NCBI GenBank assembly: GCA_021399435.1
Contig: JAJTUP010000028.1
Location: 310,001-374,000, forward strand
DNA from: Diaporthe sp. PMI_573
Lineage: Eukaryota; Ascomycota; Sordariomycetes; Diaporthales; Diaporthaceae
DNA: 64,000 bases
Reading direction: 5' to 3'
Position 1 is the stretch's first letter, and each line of letters begins with the position of its first letter. The position numbers and the translations under genes are program-made. This document shows, piece after piece, positions 9,230-19,464 of the stretch. The notes beneath the pieces are model-generated. The model made no database searches, was not told the DNA's origin, and saw only the letters and a list, made by a program, of their open reading frames with translations.

Positions 9230-11554
9230 ACGTGGTTGGACACCCAGCCGCGCAGGACACCTACCCGCGCACTTTTGCTAACTCTACCAATTTTAGCCAA
9301 CCCCAGCACCCACCCAGGGCAAAAGTGTCAATTGAATTTGGTACCAATTGGTGCCATCTGCTCTTAATTCCTTATTTTCAATTGATTTGGTCAATTTAAA
9401 GGTGTTGGCGTAACTGCAGTGCCAGTCTGAAGTGACTGACTTTTGGTGGGGAAATCAGCTTCCCCACCAAAATGGAGCATTTCAGACATGCAGGATCAAC
9501 GTCAATAAACACCAGCCAGGTCAACTATTTGGGCGGTCCGCCGCGGACCGCTTAAGAATGTACTATTATACACTCAGAATCTAACTGACTAGACCCTTCT
9601 ACATCTTTCCCACAAGTTTTTGCATAATGCCCAGTCTCACCGCAGTTGCCACATCGTCGTTTACTCGGTCCGCCACGGGCCGCCTCCTCAGCACTACCAG
9701 CCATTTCACCAGCTGGCCGCTTCCCCTTTTGTTTCTCTTCAATTATTGCCTGGGAATCCTCAATGCTAAGTGCCCCTCCAAGCTGCACTCGGGTTCTCTT
9801 AGCCCTCCGGCGTTTGGCGAGTGCTAGATTGGCATTCTCAAGTGTGCGGACCCGATCCTCCAAAATCGTAATTTTATGCGCCATTGTTTGTGAACCCTTT
9901 GACAGCTGATCAACAGCCTCAAGAATTGGTGTAGGGGAGCTGCCTTGATGGTCCGAGATCCTGCCTTTAATAAAACTGGATTGCTGGACGGTTTGTTGGG
10001 CATTGGAGGGTGTTTGTGATTCCCACCTGGAAGGGGATACAGGAAGGGATTGCAACGGAGTTTGTAGGGAGATATCCAGCTTTAAAATGACAGAATCTGG
10101 GTCCCAAGGAGAGATTCCAGCTCCTCTAAACCCAGACTTTATATTTTCTTTCGTAAAGATCTTGTCGTGGGCTGCCTTGAACGCAACGAAGAACTCAGAC
10201 TTGGTGATGTGGTTGATAGAGGCCCGGATGAAGAGATTGATCTCATCACCATATGCACGCTTTAATGGCGAGAATAATCCAACATCTAGTGGCTGGAGTA
10301 GATGAGAGGAATGTGGTGGCATGCTGATAGGGATAATGTTGTGCTCTTTGCAGTACTGCTCAAACTCCGCTGATACATGGCTCTCATGGCCATCAAGGAT
10401 AAGCATCCGGTACACACCCTTTGCCCGTTGCTTCGTATGCTTGTCGAAGTGCCGAATCCAGTCAAGGCCAGTCTCGTTATCTGTCCACCCATTCGGAGTA
10501 GGCTTGATTATCCAGCTTGGTGGGAAGCCTGACTCTGTTGTCCAGTTGGCAAGGTGGTAGGCGCCTTGCACAATAACAAACGGCGGGATACACCAGCCCT
10601 TCGCATTGATGCATTCAATAACTGTTGCCCATTCCCGGTTTCCAGGCTGTATAGATTTAGCCTTTCCATATCGATCAGAACGTGTAACAACCATTGATGC
10701 GGTTATCACACCCATCATAAAGCCAGTTTCGTCAAAGTTGTATAGGTCGTCGTCTGTGATCCCATACTTGGCCATCATGTTGCGGAGCAGCCGAAACCAG
10801 TTGCCGATAACCTCTGGATCTTCGCAGAGGGCCCTCTGGTAGTCATAAGGCCGATTAAACCTCGTTTTCAAGCTTGGTTGTGCATCCACGAAGCGTCGAG
10901 CCCATTTGGTACCAACAGGCTTGCCATCACGCGACGCCAACAAGAGATTAGCCATGTCTTCCACACCAGAAAGCCGCATTGGAAATCCTCGTGCATCTTG
11001 CTCAATGATATATCGAACAAGAGTTTGCTCTTCAATTGGGTCCAGTTTATGGTCGTGGACGCGTGATTCTTCACGCCGCGGTCGGTTGTTCATCCTGTCA
11101 CGTAGGGTAGATTCAGGGATATGAAAGATCCGAGCAGCCTGACGTCTACTTAAGGGTTTCTTTTGATTTTTTTTGGAATTCTCAATTGCCTGAAGTGCTA
11201 GTTGGACTTTCTCTTCTTTTGAGTAGATTGGCATTGTGGATATTGATTTCTAGCGTGTTAAATATTTAAGTAGGTAGAGTGATGCGAGACTGACGCGAAA
11301 AATGGGGACGCGATCCGCACCAAAAACAAACCCGCCCACCAAAACTTTAAATCTTTAGACTGGCACTGCAGCCACACCACAACTCTAAATTGACCAAATC
11401 AGTTGAAAATAAGGAATTAAGAGCAGATGGCACCAATTGGTACCAAATTCAATTGACCCTTTTGCCCTGGGTGGGTGCTGGGGTTGGCTAAAGTTGGTAG
11501 AGTTAGCAAAAGTGCGCGGGTAGGTGTCCTGCGCGGCTGGGTGTCCAACCACGT
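9230..11554 (-). mobile_element. Complete Fot/pogo-like transposon
   Basis: The element is 2,325 bp, bounded by ACGTGGTTGGACACCC at the left and its inverted complement at the right. It is flanked by TA on both sides (9228-9229 and 11555-11556). The terminal inverted repeats extend about 199 bp (9230-9428 and 11356-11554) with few mismatches. It encodes one open transposase (9552-11234, minus). Length, TA duplication and intact ORF indicate a young, potentially autonomous copy. Confidence 0.9.
9552..11234 (-). CDS. Fot/pogo-like transposase with C-terminal zinc knuckle
   Basis: 560 aa from ATG 11234 (MPIYSKEEK). Domains in order: psq-type helix-turn-helix at residues ~9-50 (SRRQAARIFHIPESTLRDRM); CENP-B-type HTH at ~63-135; DDE core with Asp168 (YNFDETGF), Asp281 (LILDGHESH) and Asp317 (LLQPLDVG), i.e. 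DD35D; a basic coiled segment; and a CCHC knuckle near the end (CGNCGETGHYAKTC). It should bind the long inverted repeats and move the element by cut-and-paste into TA. No stop or frameshift is visible and all catalytic residues are present. The same C-terminal knuckle recurs in the truncated copy at 11579-12058. Confidence 0.92.
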   Translation of the reverse strand: MPIYSKEEKVQLALQAIENSKKNQKKPLSRRQAARIFHIPESTLRDRMNNRPRREESRVHDHKLDPIEEQTLVRYIIEQDARGFPMRLSGVEDMANLLLASRDGKPVGTKWARRFVDAQPSLKTRFNRPYDYQRALCEDPEVIGNWFRLLRNMMAKYGITDDDLYNFDETGFMMGVITASMVVTRSDRYGKAKSIQPGNREWATVIECINAKGWCIPPFVIVQGAYHLANWTTESGFPPSWIIKPTPNGWTDNETGLDWIRHFDKHTKQRAKGVYRMLILDGHESHVSAEFEQYCKEHNIIPISMPPHSSHLLQPLDVGLFSPLKRAYGDEINLFIRASINHITKSEFFVAFKAAHDKIFTKENIKSGFRGAGISPWDPDSVILKLDISLQTPLQSLPVSPSRWESQTPSNAQQTVQQSSFIKGRISDHQGSSPTPILEAVDQLSKGSQTMAHKITILEDRVRTLENANLALAKRRRAKRTRVQLGGALSIEDSQAIIEEKQKGKRPAGEMAGSAEEAARGGPSKRRCGNCGETGHYAKTCGKDVEGSSQLDSECIIVHS

Positions 11555-11578
11555 TAGATATAAAGCTAACTATATGTA

Positions 11579-12058
11579 ACGTGGTTTACCACCCAGCGAG
11601 CGGTACCACCTAGCGAGCGATTTTCATCAAGTCTACTGACTTTTGTCAACCCTAGCACCCACCGAGTGTAAAAGAATCAATTAAATTTGGCACCAATTGG
11701 TGCCAACTAGTCTTATTTGCTTACTTTCAATTAATTTCATTCATTTAGAGATGTTTGCATGGCTGCAGTGCTAGTCTGAAGTTGTTGACTTTTGGTGGGA
11801 AAATCGGCTTCCCCACCAAAATGGAGCATTTCAGCCATGCAAGATCAACCTCAATCTATACCAGCCAGACCAACTATTTGGGCAATCCGCCGCGGACCGC
11901 TTAAGAATGTACTATTATACACTCAGAATCTGGCTGACTAGACCCTTCTACATCTTTCTTACAAGTTTTTGCATAATGCCCAGTCTCGCCGCAGTTGCCA
12001 CATCGTCGTTGAGGCGGTCCGCCGCGGTCCGCCTCCTCGGCACCACCACCTTCCCCTC
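11579..12058 (-). mobile_element. Truncated, diverged copy of the pogo-like element (3' end only)
   Basis: It starts with TA (11577-11578) then ACGTGGTTTACCACCC, and follows the 9230 element colinearly through the terminal repeat, the TTGACTTTTGGTGG segment and the last ~50 codons of the transposase (minus strand, stop at 11901, CGNCGETGHYAKTC retained). Homology ends near 12058. The 5' portion is absent. It lies 24 bp from the right end of the complete copy, so two related termini face each other. Confidence 0.8.
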
Positions 12059-12522
12059 GACTCTTAATTTCTTGGCACGCTGCTGTTAGCACCCTGCTAG
12101 AAATTACGCCATTTTACTATGGCACGCACAACTTTGGCCTAACAAGCGGTCAAAAACGCGAAAACTTCGAAACTTGCTTTCGAGATCCGACAACTGCGCA
12201 AGCGACGAGACGACGCACCTCCTCGCGTGGCCATCACGAACTTGGAGTAGACCTTGCCCCATCTATATCCAACGTTAGGGAAGGCGTGATGGCTTCTTCC
12301 CCCCCGCGCAACGGCGAGGACTACTACCTCCTCCCCGCTCGACCTTCGAGGCCAACCGGCAACAGCGAGGACTACCACACCTCCCTGCTCGAAACGACAC
12401 GACGGCGGTCGCTACACTACCCTGAGAGGTTTCCCCTACGAGGTTTCCCTCTCAGTTTTTGGGAATCCAGGTAGTAATGAAGCTTGGTGGAATGTTATGG
12501 ACCTACAACCGGCGGTAGGAAA
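12059..12522. other. Gene-free stretch with short direct repeats
   Basis: No gene recognised. A GAGGACTAC-containing unit occurs twice (about 12315 and 12367), and GAGGTTTCCC-like units occur twice (about 12425 and 12440). Composition is otherwise ordinary. Confidence 0.3.
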
Positions 12523-12542
12523 CAGTGTGGCTAACAATCAAG
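12523..12542 (+). repeat. Isolated hAT terminus (CAGTGTGGCTAACAATCAA)
   Basis: This matches the terminal inverted repeats of the element at 57677-62414. Only one end is present here and no transposase accompanies it. It joins directly to an NB-ARC coding scrap. Confidence 0.65.
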
Positions 12543-12648
12543 TCGGACTAGGCGGAGTCGGCAAGACTCAGGTAGCTCTCCAGTTCGCCTTCTGGGTCCA
12601 GGCCGCGGCATTGAGTCATAAGTTACTCGACACTATCAGTTCGGAGTG
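12543..12648 (+). pseudogene. NB-ARC/NLR P-loop fragment
   Basis: The plus-strand translation reads VGLGGVGKTQVALQFAFWVQ, the Walker A (P-loop) of fungal NB-ARC (NLR-type) proteins, followed by about 12 unrelated residues and a stop at 12646-12648. The upstream sequence is replaced by a hAT terminus, and no downstream NB-ARC motifs follow. It is a relic of a self/non-self or death-signalling receptor, of about 35 codons. Confidence 0.65.
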
Positions 12649-12682
12649 AATATTTGCATAGAGAAAATTAGAAATGTTTAGG

Positions 12683-13490
12683 GCATATCGCAACTCCGAA
12701 GAATTGCTGCCTTCTCAAGAATCTCTTCGGCCAGACCTGATTTCACCTGTTGCAGAACACTCTTTATCTGGCCTTCATCAAAGCTTTCAGCAGCTGCTCG
12801 ATTGGCCATGTGCTCAAGATACTTTGGATGCTGTCACTACCTCATTAGGGTAGGCCTGTAAAGCTTTGCAGGATATACGACTTAATGTGTCGTTCAATAT
12901 GGAGTGATTCTTACTTTTCAAGCGTCAGCATATCTTTGCCACGTAGGCCACGATTTACGTACACCATTCTTTCAGCTTCTTCCGAGCATGTTGCTAGAGC
13001 AAGTGGTGATGAGCATATAAGACAAGCCCATCGCTTTGCGTGCCTCATCCTGCGAAGGATCTCCTTGCGTCCGAGTGACTGCTGGCTATCAAGACTATGT
13101 CGACAACAACGCTGGCATTTCTATGCCCAACGGCGGTTTGATTCGTCCGCATCTTCTATCGTTGTGAGCAACGACTCGAAGGGTTTTAACCATATTGTTG
13201 AATTGAAAATAAGCAAGTCGTAAGAGTAGAGGTGGAGTATTTCGGTTTTCAAAGACATTGTTGATTGCCCTGAAGGCATTAATAACATGTCTGTCTGAGG
13301 AGGTAGTATTGTATGATAAGTTTGTTTCTTTCAACAAGGAAACCCATGCACGGAACATGTTCTCATAATGGTCCTTGAAGAACACTCGAACGTTCTGTCT
13401 TATAAGCTGGTACGTCAGACATAGTCTGTCGTGAGTTGTGAGTTGACCTGGTCCGAATAATGAAGGATCCCACCGAAAACGTACCTAGTA
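12683..13490 (-). pseudogene. Decayed multi-exon gene, family not recognised
   Basis: Several protein-like minus-strand segments lie in colinear order. These are a segment at ~13470-13440 (YVFGGILHYSDQVNSQLTTD), then 13385-13095 (FFKDHYENMFRAWVSLLKET, later NNMVKTLRVVAHNDR), 12985-12890 (SEEAERMVYVNRGLRGKDML, followed by a GTAAG donor-like site), and 12840-12683 (HPKYLEHMANRAAAESFDEG, ending AAILRSCDMP, stop). Stops separate them. It reads like one degraded gene with a preserved C-terminus. I cannot name it. Confidence 0.35.
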
Positions 13491-14305
13491 GAAGGAATGT
13501 AGGATGAAATTCGATGCTCATTCTCTTTGAGTCACACCATCCAGTCTCAATGCAGCAAACGACCGAGTAAGGATGTTAGCTCGTGTTTCATCCGCACAAA
13601 AGCTGCCACTCCTCAACACAGGGCTGATGGTCTCGGTGGACGCCATTATGTTAGATAGTAGCTATGAAATAACATTCGAAGGCGCGACACTTCAAGATTT
13701 TATATCTATTGAAATATACGAAGATTCCTTATTGCGGGTTCTGGGATCCTTCTTCACATGGGAACGGTGCTAGTGCAGATCCAGTACATATCTCAAGAAT
13801 CTGAATCGCTAATTCGCATAGAAAAGTTGGCTAAATAGACTTTGGTTATGAGAAACTTTACACTTGTTTAACAAATTGATAATGTCAAGTATTAAATGTG
13901 TGGAGACAATTGTCGAGAAGGTTTACCACCTTACTGTGTGCATTGTCACAGTGACGTTGTTCTTCTCGCACCACAGATCTATAAAAAAGAAGAGTGTAAT
14001 GCTGTAAGTCGGTTTCCTAAATTTCGTGAAAAGAATTTGAAATCCGTTAATGTGATCGGCACAACGCCGACCTGTTGAGAATGTGGTCAGAAGATGTCGC
14101 TAATATCAATCCAGTTTTGATTATAAGTTCATTGGTTCATTTGTTCAAATGTCTTATTCGGGATCAATCACAGAACTACTTTTAGAAAATCTATTTTAAA
14201 AAACGAAAGATCTGATATGCCATTGCTGGTACACCTTCGACATTAGGGAACGATTTCACGATCCTAAAGTGTTCTAGTAGGCTTAGAAACTGCACCATAT
14301 AGGTA
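13491..14305. other. No gene recognised
   Basis: This stretch holds only short frames without recognisable motifs. No LTR for the copia element that follows was found here, so the copia 5' end is probably lost. Confidence 0.3.
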
Positions 14306-15988
14306 TTGCAGAACGCCTGCTCACGAGACATGTACAATGCTCTACAGGCCTTCTGCATCGGCACAGGCCCTGTCCTTCTTCAAACGACCCTATACCAGTT
14401 CATTCGCGTTAAAACCGCTTCCTACGAGACGATTCCTCAGTTCAACGTCGACTTCGAACGCCTTGTCAAGCTTCTCATTGAACAAAAGGAGCCCATCTCT
14501 GATACGCTCAAGAAGGTGGTCTATATGGCTGCCTGCGAGAACGAGTACCCTGAATGGACCGCAAGACAGAGGGCTCTCCTTCGCTCTCAACACCCTCCAT
14601 CGCTTCGATCGATGCAGCAAGACCTCATCGACGAAAATCGTGGTTCTGACGATAAGAATACATCTCCTTCATCGCATTGGGTCCACGGCAAGAAGACTGG
14701 CAAGAAGGACTCCAACAAGAAGAACCGAGAGAACAAGAACAAGGACTCCAAAGGTTCCAAGTCAACACAACGGGAGACCACCCACAAGATCAACAAACAT
14801 AAAGACCACACCTGTTCCAACTGCAAGAAGAAAGGCCATCATGAAGACAACTGTTGGCTTGCTCACAAGGACAAGAGACCTGACTGGGCTGTCAAGCTGG
14901 CCAAAGAACTCGCTGAACACGACGCCAAGAACAAGGAGACAAACCACAGGATTGTCGAGAAGGCGTTCATGATCTTTGACGAGGAGTCCCCTGATGAATC
15001 AGGTTTCGTCACAGAGACTTGCCAGGGTTCCCTAGAGCATCTTCGCTCCTTGGTAAAATGGCTTTTCGATACAGGCTCTACAGTTCATATCTGTAACGAT
15101 CGAAGTCTCTTCATAGATCTCAAACCGGCGGGCAGAACAGTCCTAATAACAGGCGGTGGAAAGGTCTACCCATCTGGCAGAGGAACTGTCAGAAAGACAT
15201 TTATCAACAAGAATGGAGAGGAGGGCATCGTTGTTCTGAAGGACACTCTCTTCATTCCCGAGTTTCCAGTCAACATCATGTCTGGACTAAGGCTCTATAA
15301 GAACGGCGGCTGGGTTGACGGCAAAGACCTCTACGATCCAACAGGAGATCTCTTTGGCCAACTCTACATTGGAGATGACGGTCTCTATATCAACACCGAA
15401 GAGACCGAAGCCGCAACCTATAACATCTGCCACGCCACAAAGCCTCAGGACTCTGAGCCCACAGACCATTGCCTTGATATTGATCTTTGGCATCGGAGAT
15501 TGGGCCACGTCAACTCGTATCAAGTTTCACAGACTGCCAAGATGACGACTGGTATGTATTGCAAGAAACGGCATAGCCATGACAGGCTAGGCTATTGTAT
15601 TTCCTGCGATATCACAAAATCCATTAGATGGTCCCCCCGCAATAGACGGAGAAGAGCCAAGAAAGCTGGACATCTTCATGTTGACACCTTCAAGATCAAC
15701 CCTCTAGGTATCAACAACCAACAATGGGGACTCATCGCCACTGACGACAAACATCGGATGAGATGGGCGTACACCTTTGCTAGGAAAAGTATGGCTTCTG
15801 AAATGCTGAGCCAACTCATCTCAATGCTCTGGACACATTACAAAATACGAGTCCACACCGTACAAATGGACGGAGGTTCTGAGCTGTATGGGGCCTCTGT
15901 CAAACATCTCGAGTCAAGGCACGGCGTAAAAATCATCAAAAACAACTCCCCATACCCCAGAGTTCAATGGAGTTGCGGAGAGGTCTAA
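14306..15988 (+). pseudogene. Ty1/copia gag-protease-integrase, broken by a 2-nt deletion
   Basis: One open frame covers a copia gag segment (AACENEYPEWTARQRALLRS), a CCHC knuckle (CSNCKKKGHHEDNC), the aspartic protease (WLFDTGSTVHIC), a GAG-pre-integrase motif (LDIDLWHRRLGHVNSY) and the integrase core start (MDGGSELYG). At about 15955-15960 the expected SPYTPEFNGVAERSNR is shifted because two nucleotides are missing, and the frame terminates at 15988. The correct sequence continues in another frame directly afterwards. No LTR or primer site is visible upstream, so the gag start is probably also truncated. Confidence 0.85.
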
Positions 15989-17981
15989 CCGCATTATCTT
16001 CGACAAAACCAGGGCAACCATGGAGTCGGAACAGATTCCTATGGAACTTTGGCCTCTAGTTTTAGAAGAAATGGTGCGAAAGACAAATATCACCGCCACC
16101 AGAGCTGTTGACGGACTCACACCTCTAGAGAGCTTTCTCAACGAGGTATTCCCAGAGCAGGACAACAAGTCTGACCTGTCCGGAGAACGAATCTGTGGCT
16201 CAAAAGTCACAATTCACATTCCACAAGAACGTCGTCTAAGGTCACATAAGTTTGGCCCAAGAGGGGAGACTGGAATCTATCTATATATGGAAGGTTCACA
16301 GATATACACCTGTTGGGTGCCCTCTCGCAGAAAAGGACATCAACTGGTCCGCTCTGCACAAGTCACATTTTATGAAAAGGTTGAGGAAAGAGAACTCCTC
16401 ACCACAACTGGTCATGATGTTGAGCCGGTCATCCGCAAGAACGGAGCTCCCATCCGGTCACCGCCTGTTCAGGAGAGTACAGCACCTCCAGAATTCGTCC
16501 AACAGGTTGACGAAAGCGTCCAACAGGCTGACGCACTAATAGTTGAGCAAAATTGCCAACTAGAACAGGCAACAACATCATCAACAGTTCAGCTGCCCGA
16601 TCTCCGGAAAGAGGAGATCACTGAGCCAAAGACCATTTCTGAAGCGCTTCAAGGTCCATACAGGGAGCATTGGCTCAGAGCAATACACAGTGAGCTGCGC
16701 AGTCTTCTACAGAAGGGGACATGGCGCATGATGGACCGTAACCAAGCTCACAACAGGCCACTTACTGTCAAGTGGGTATTCAAAGTCAAGCCAAACGAAG
16801 ATGGCGGTCTTGAAAAGTTCAAGGCCAGACTGGTTGTCAGAGGGTTCGAACAACAACCCGGGTTTGACTACAACCAGACCTTCGCCTCCGTTGCTAAATC
16901 GGCAACTTGGAGGATTCTTCTCAACATTGCTGCATGCCTGGACTGGGAGATAGAACAGATGGATGTATCAACGGCTTTCCTAGAAGGCGACCTCGAAGAG
17001 GATATCTACATAGATATGCCTGAAGGACTGCCGGAATACTTCGATCAACACCCCGAAGAACGTCCAGCAGACTTCTCAACAGAGCAGGTCTGTAAGCTGC
17101 TCAAGTCGCTTTACGGACTTAAACAGGCACCGCGGCAGTGGCAGAAGAAACTGAAACAGGCTTTGATGTCCCTTGGCTTCAGGCAAGCAACGTCTGACAC
17201 GGCCATCTACCAGTACTACAACCCGGCGACTTGTATTATAGTCGTCACTCATGTGGATGATTTCCTCATCTTGGGCAGCGAGAAGGAAGAAATCCAAGGG
17301 CTTAAAGCCCGCTTGGGAGAGATCTTCACAATGAATGATCTTGGCCCTGCGAAGCATTTTCTTGGTGTAAGAATCACTCGAGATAGAGACGCAAGGCTAA
17401 TATATCTCTCCCAGGATGCCTATTTCGCCAGAGTCCTGAAGAAACATCAGTTCAATGAAAGCCGGCCTGTCAACACACCTATGCAACGAAACGCCCTTTC
17501 CGACCTTCAACCAAGAGACGAGACCGACTCTGCCTCCCAGAGCGAGCGAGAAGACTACAGCTCAAAGACCGGCTCTCTTATGTACGGCATGACGCAGACG
17601 AGACCAGACCTTGCCTTCCTACTTTCCGTACTATCAAGATATATGGCAAACCCTTCTCCTACACACGCACAACTAGGCAAACGAGGTCTTCGATATCTCA
17701 AGAAAACTCAATACCACGGCCTTGTGCTCGGGGGCGTCAAGAAAGAGGCGGGTACACCCTGGAACATCGTGGGCTGGGCAGACTCAGACTTCAAAGGGGA
17801 CAAGTCGACTGGAAGATCGACATTTGGTTGGTTAGTTCAGCTGGAAGGATCTACGGTTTCCTGGAGGTCCAAGAGGCACGAAACAGTGGCCCTTTCTACA
17901 ACTCACGCCGAGTACACAGCCCTTTCGCAATTCGATGCCAAGTCTTTACGAATATCGAATCGAACGGCGCGCTGGATTTGA
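15960..17981 (+). pseudogene. Ty1/copia integrase end, reverse transcriptase and RNase H (3'-truncated)
   Basis: This continues the polyprotein after the frameshift. It contains the integrase C-terminus, the RVT_2 reverse transcriptase (ALQGPYREHWLRAIHSEL, then VSTAFLEGDLEEDIYIDMPEG, and VVTHVDDFLILG carrying the catalytic Asp pair), and RNase H (NIVGWADSDFKGDKSTGRST, VALSTTHAEYTALSQ). Homology stops at about 17929 inside RNase H, where the 391-bp repeat begins; the last ~17 codons come from that repeat. No 3' LTR is present. Apart from one 2-nt deletion the coding sequence is clean, so the damage is recent relative to the older hAT relics. Confidence 0.88.
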
Positions 17982-18320
17982 TCGAAAATCGATTCGATTG
18001 GGTCGAACGAGCGCCCCCGGTTTGCTGAAACGCGCCGTGAGCTTGTTTTAGCGTGATTTCATTGACGCGCTGACTGGCCCCTTGGCGCGATCTTACGCGA
18101 CTGAGCAAGATCTGTGTCTCGGTGGCCCTGGAGCTCTGTTGGTGCTAAGATACGTTAGTGAGTACATCCAACCTCACGAATCTTGCGTAGCAGAGTGGGT
18201 ATCCTGCAACTGCAGCCATCATCCCTTACAACAGCATACAAGTAGATGCTCGGCGACATTCTATCTTGTAGCTTGGAATGAGGCAGCTAGCCAGTTTCTA
18301 TGGGGACTATGTGGTGTGTG
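17930..18320 (+). repeat. 391-bp repeat, copy A
   Basis: This is almost identical to 31293-31683 in the same orientation; I see about two substitutions (near 18173-18181). It abuts the copia RNase H on the left and leads to the hAT-3 copy on the right. It contains TCGATTCGATT-rich inverted motifs at its start. No convincing gene lies in it. Confidence 0.85.
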
Positions 18321-18414
18321 TCATTCCAACTTACTTTTGGCTTCCCTAGAGATCACGGGGAGCTGAAGGCGACTCAGTCTAGCAAAGACACTTCTGGAAT
18401 AGTCTCATTAGCGC

Positions 18415-19464
18415 ATGCCAGCCAACGATGAAAGTTTCCTTCTCCTTAATAGTGTAATTACCCAATGGGGCTCCCAATACAATGCCCTCCTCTCAGTACT
18501 GGCCAACCGAGACGCCCTCCGTGCCTATGCCCGGCGGAAGGATGTCCATATCGCCCGTGAGAAGGATAAGCGGCTTGTCCTTCTGCCCCCGGTACTCGAA
18601 TCGATCAACAGCGGTGTCTTCTAGGACCAGCTAGAAGCTATCACAAGCATTCTTGCCCCCGTTAGCGAGTTTCAGCACGCCTCGGAGGCTGACCGCTCCC
18701 ATATTGGCCACGTAGTGCCGCGTTGGGTGAGTATCAAAGCTCGCTAGAAAGATATCGAAGACTCGAAGCAATATACAAGCGTGCCGTGGGAGGATATCTA
18801 CCGTATCTGGAAGGCGAGGTTTGAGACTCAGGCATACCCTATCCACTTTGTTACAAATGCCCTCAGGCCGGAGACTATAGCAACCCTTAATGAGAAGCTG
18901 GCTGCACAAGACTATAAGATTGTGATAGATTTCTTAAAGGAGAGTCTTACAGATAGAGGTGATTATCGCGAGGTTATTAAGGAGTTTAATGCCTTCCACA
19001 ACTAGCGCGGTATCCTCTACTCTGCAGATAACGTATTTTGGGACTGCGAATAGAGCCCAGAGGACGCTTGGGGTTGTCTGGAAGCCCAGGGTTCGAAGCT
19101 TGCCACCATCGCGGTAAGGATTTTTGGTATTCTAGCTAATTCAGTGCCCTCGGAGCAAAGTTTCTCGGCTATCAACTACGTCCATACGAAGGCTCGCAAC
19201 CAGCTGTCACCGGTTAAAGCGGACTGGCAATGTTTTGTATGGATGAACTGCAGAGTTCTCGAGAGACAAGGTGCCAAAAACACCAAGAAAAGCTCACAAT
19301 GGGACCAACTAGATGAGAAGGAATGGAAGGAGCTAGAAGACAGCTATATGCAGTACTTCTGCCAGGAAGAGGAGGATACAATGGAGGGACAAGCTATCGC
19401 GAGCTTCGTTGACGATGAGAATGTTATTGAGCTGGGCACAGTATTTGAGGATGAGGATGACTGA
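18415..19464 (+). pseudogene. hAT-3 transposase C-terminal half with several TAG codons
   Basis: A single frame shows colinear similarity to hAT-1: LLNSVITQWGSQYNALLSVL, YARRKDVHIAREKD, HASEADRSHIGHVVPRWVSI, then the dimerisation domain (ILANSVPSEQSFSAINYVHT). It is interrupted by in-frame TAG at about 18622, 18747, 19003 and 19051. By comparison with hAT-1 at least three of these replace Trp (TGG to TAG). There is no frameshift. The catalytic N-terminal half is missing; the 391-bp repeat occupies that position. The acidic tail ends at 19464. Confidence 0.85.

Noticed and set aside
13573..13773. 66-codon plus-strand ORF
   Set aside because: No motif, no splice context and surrounded by decayed sequence; likely chance.
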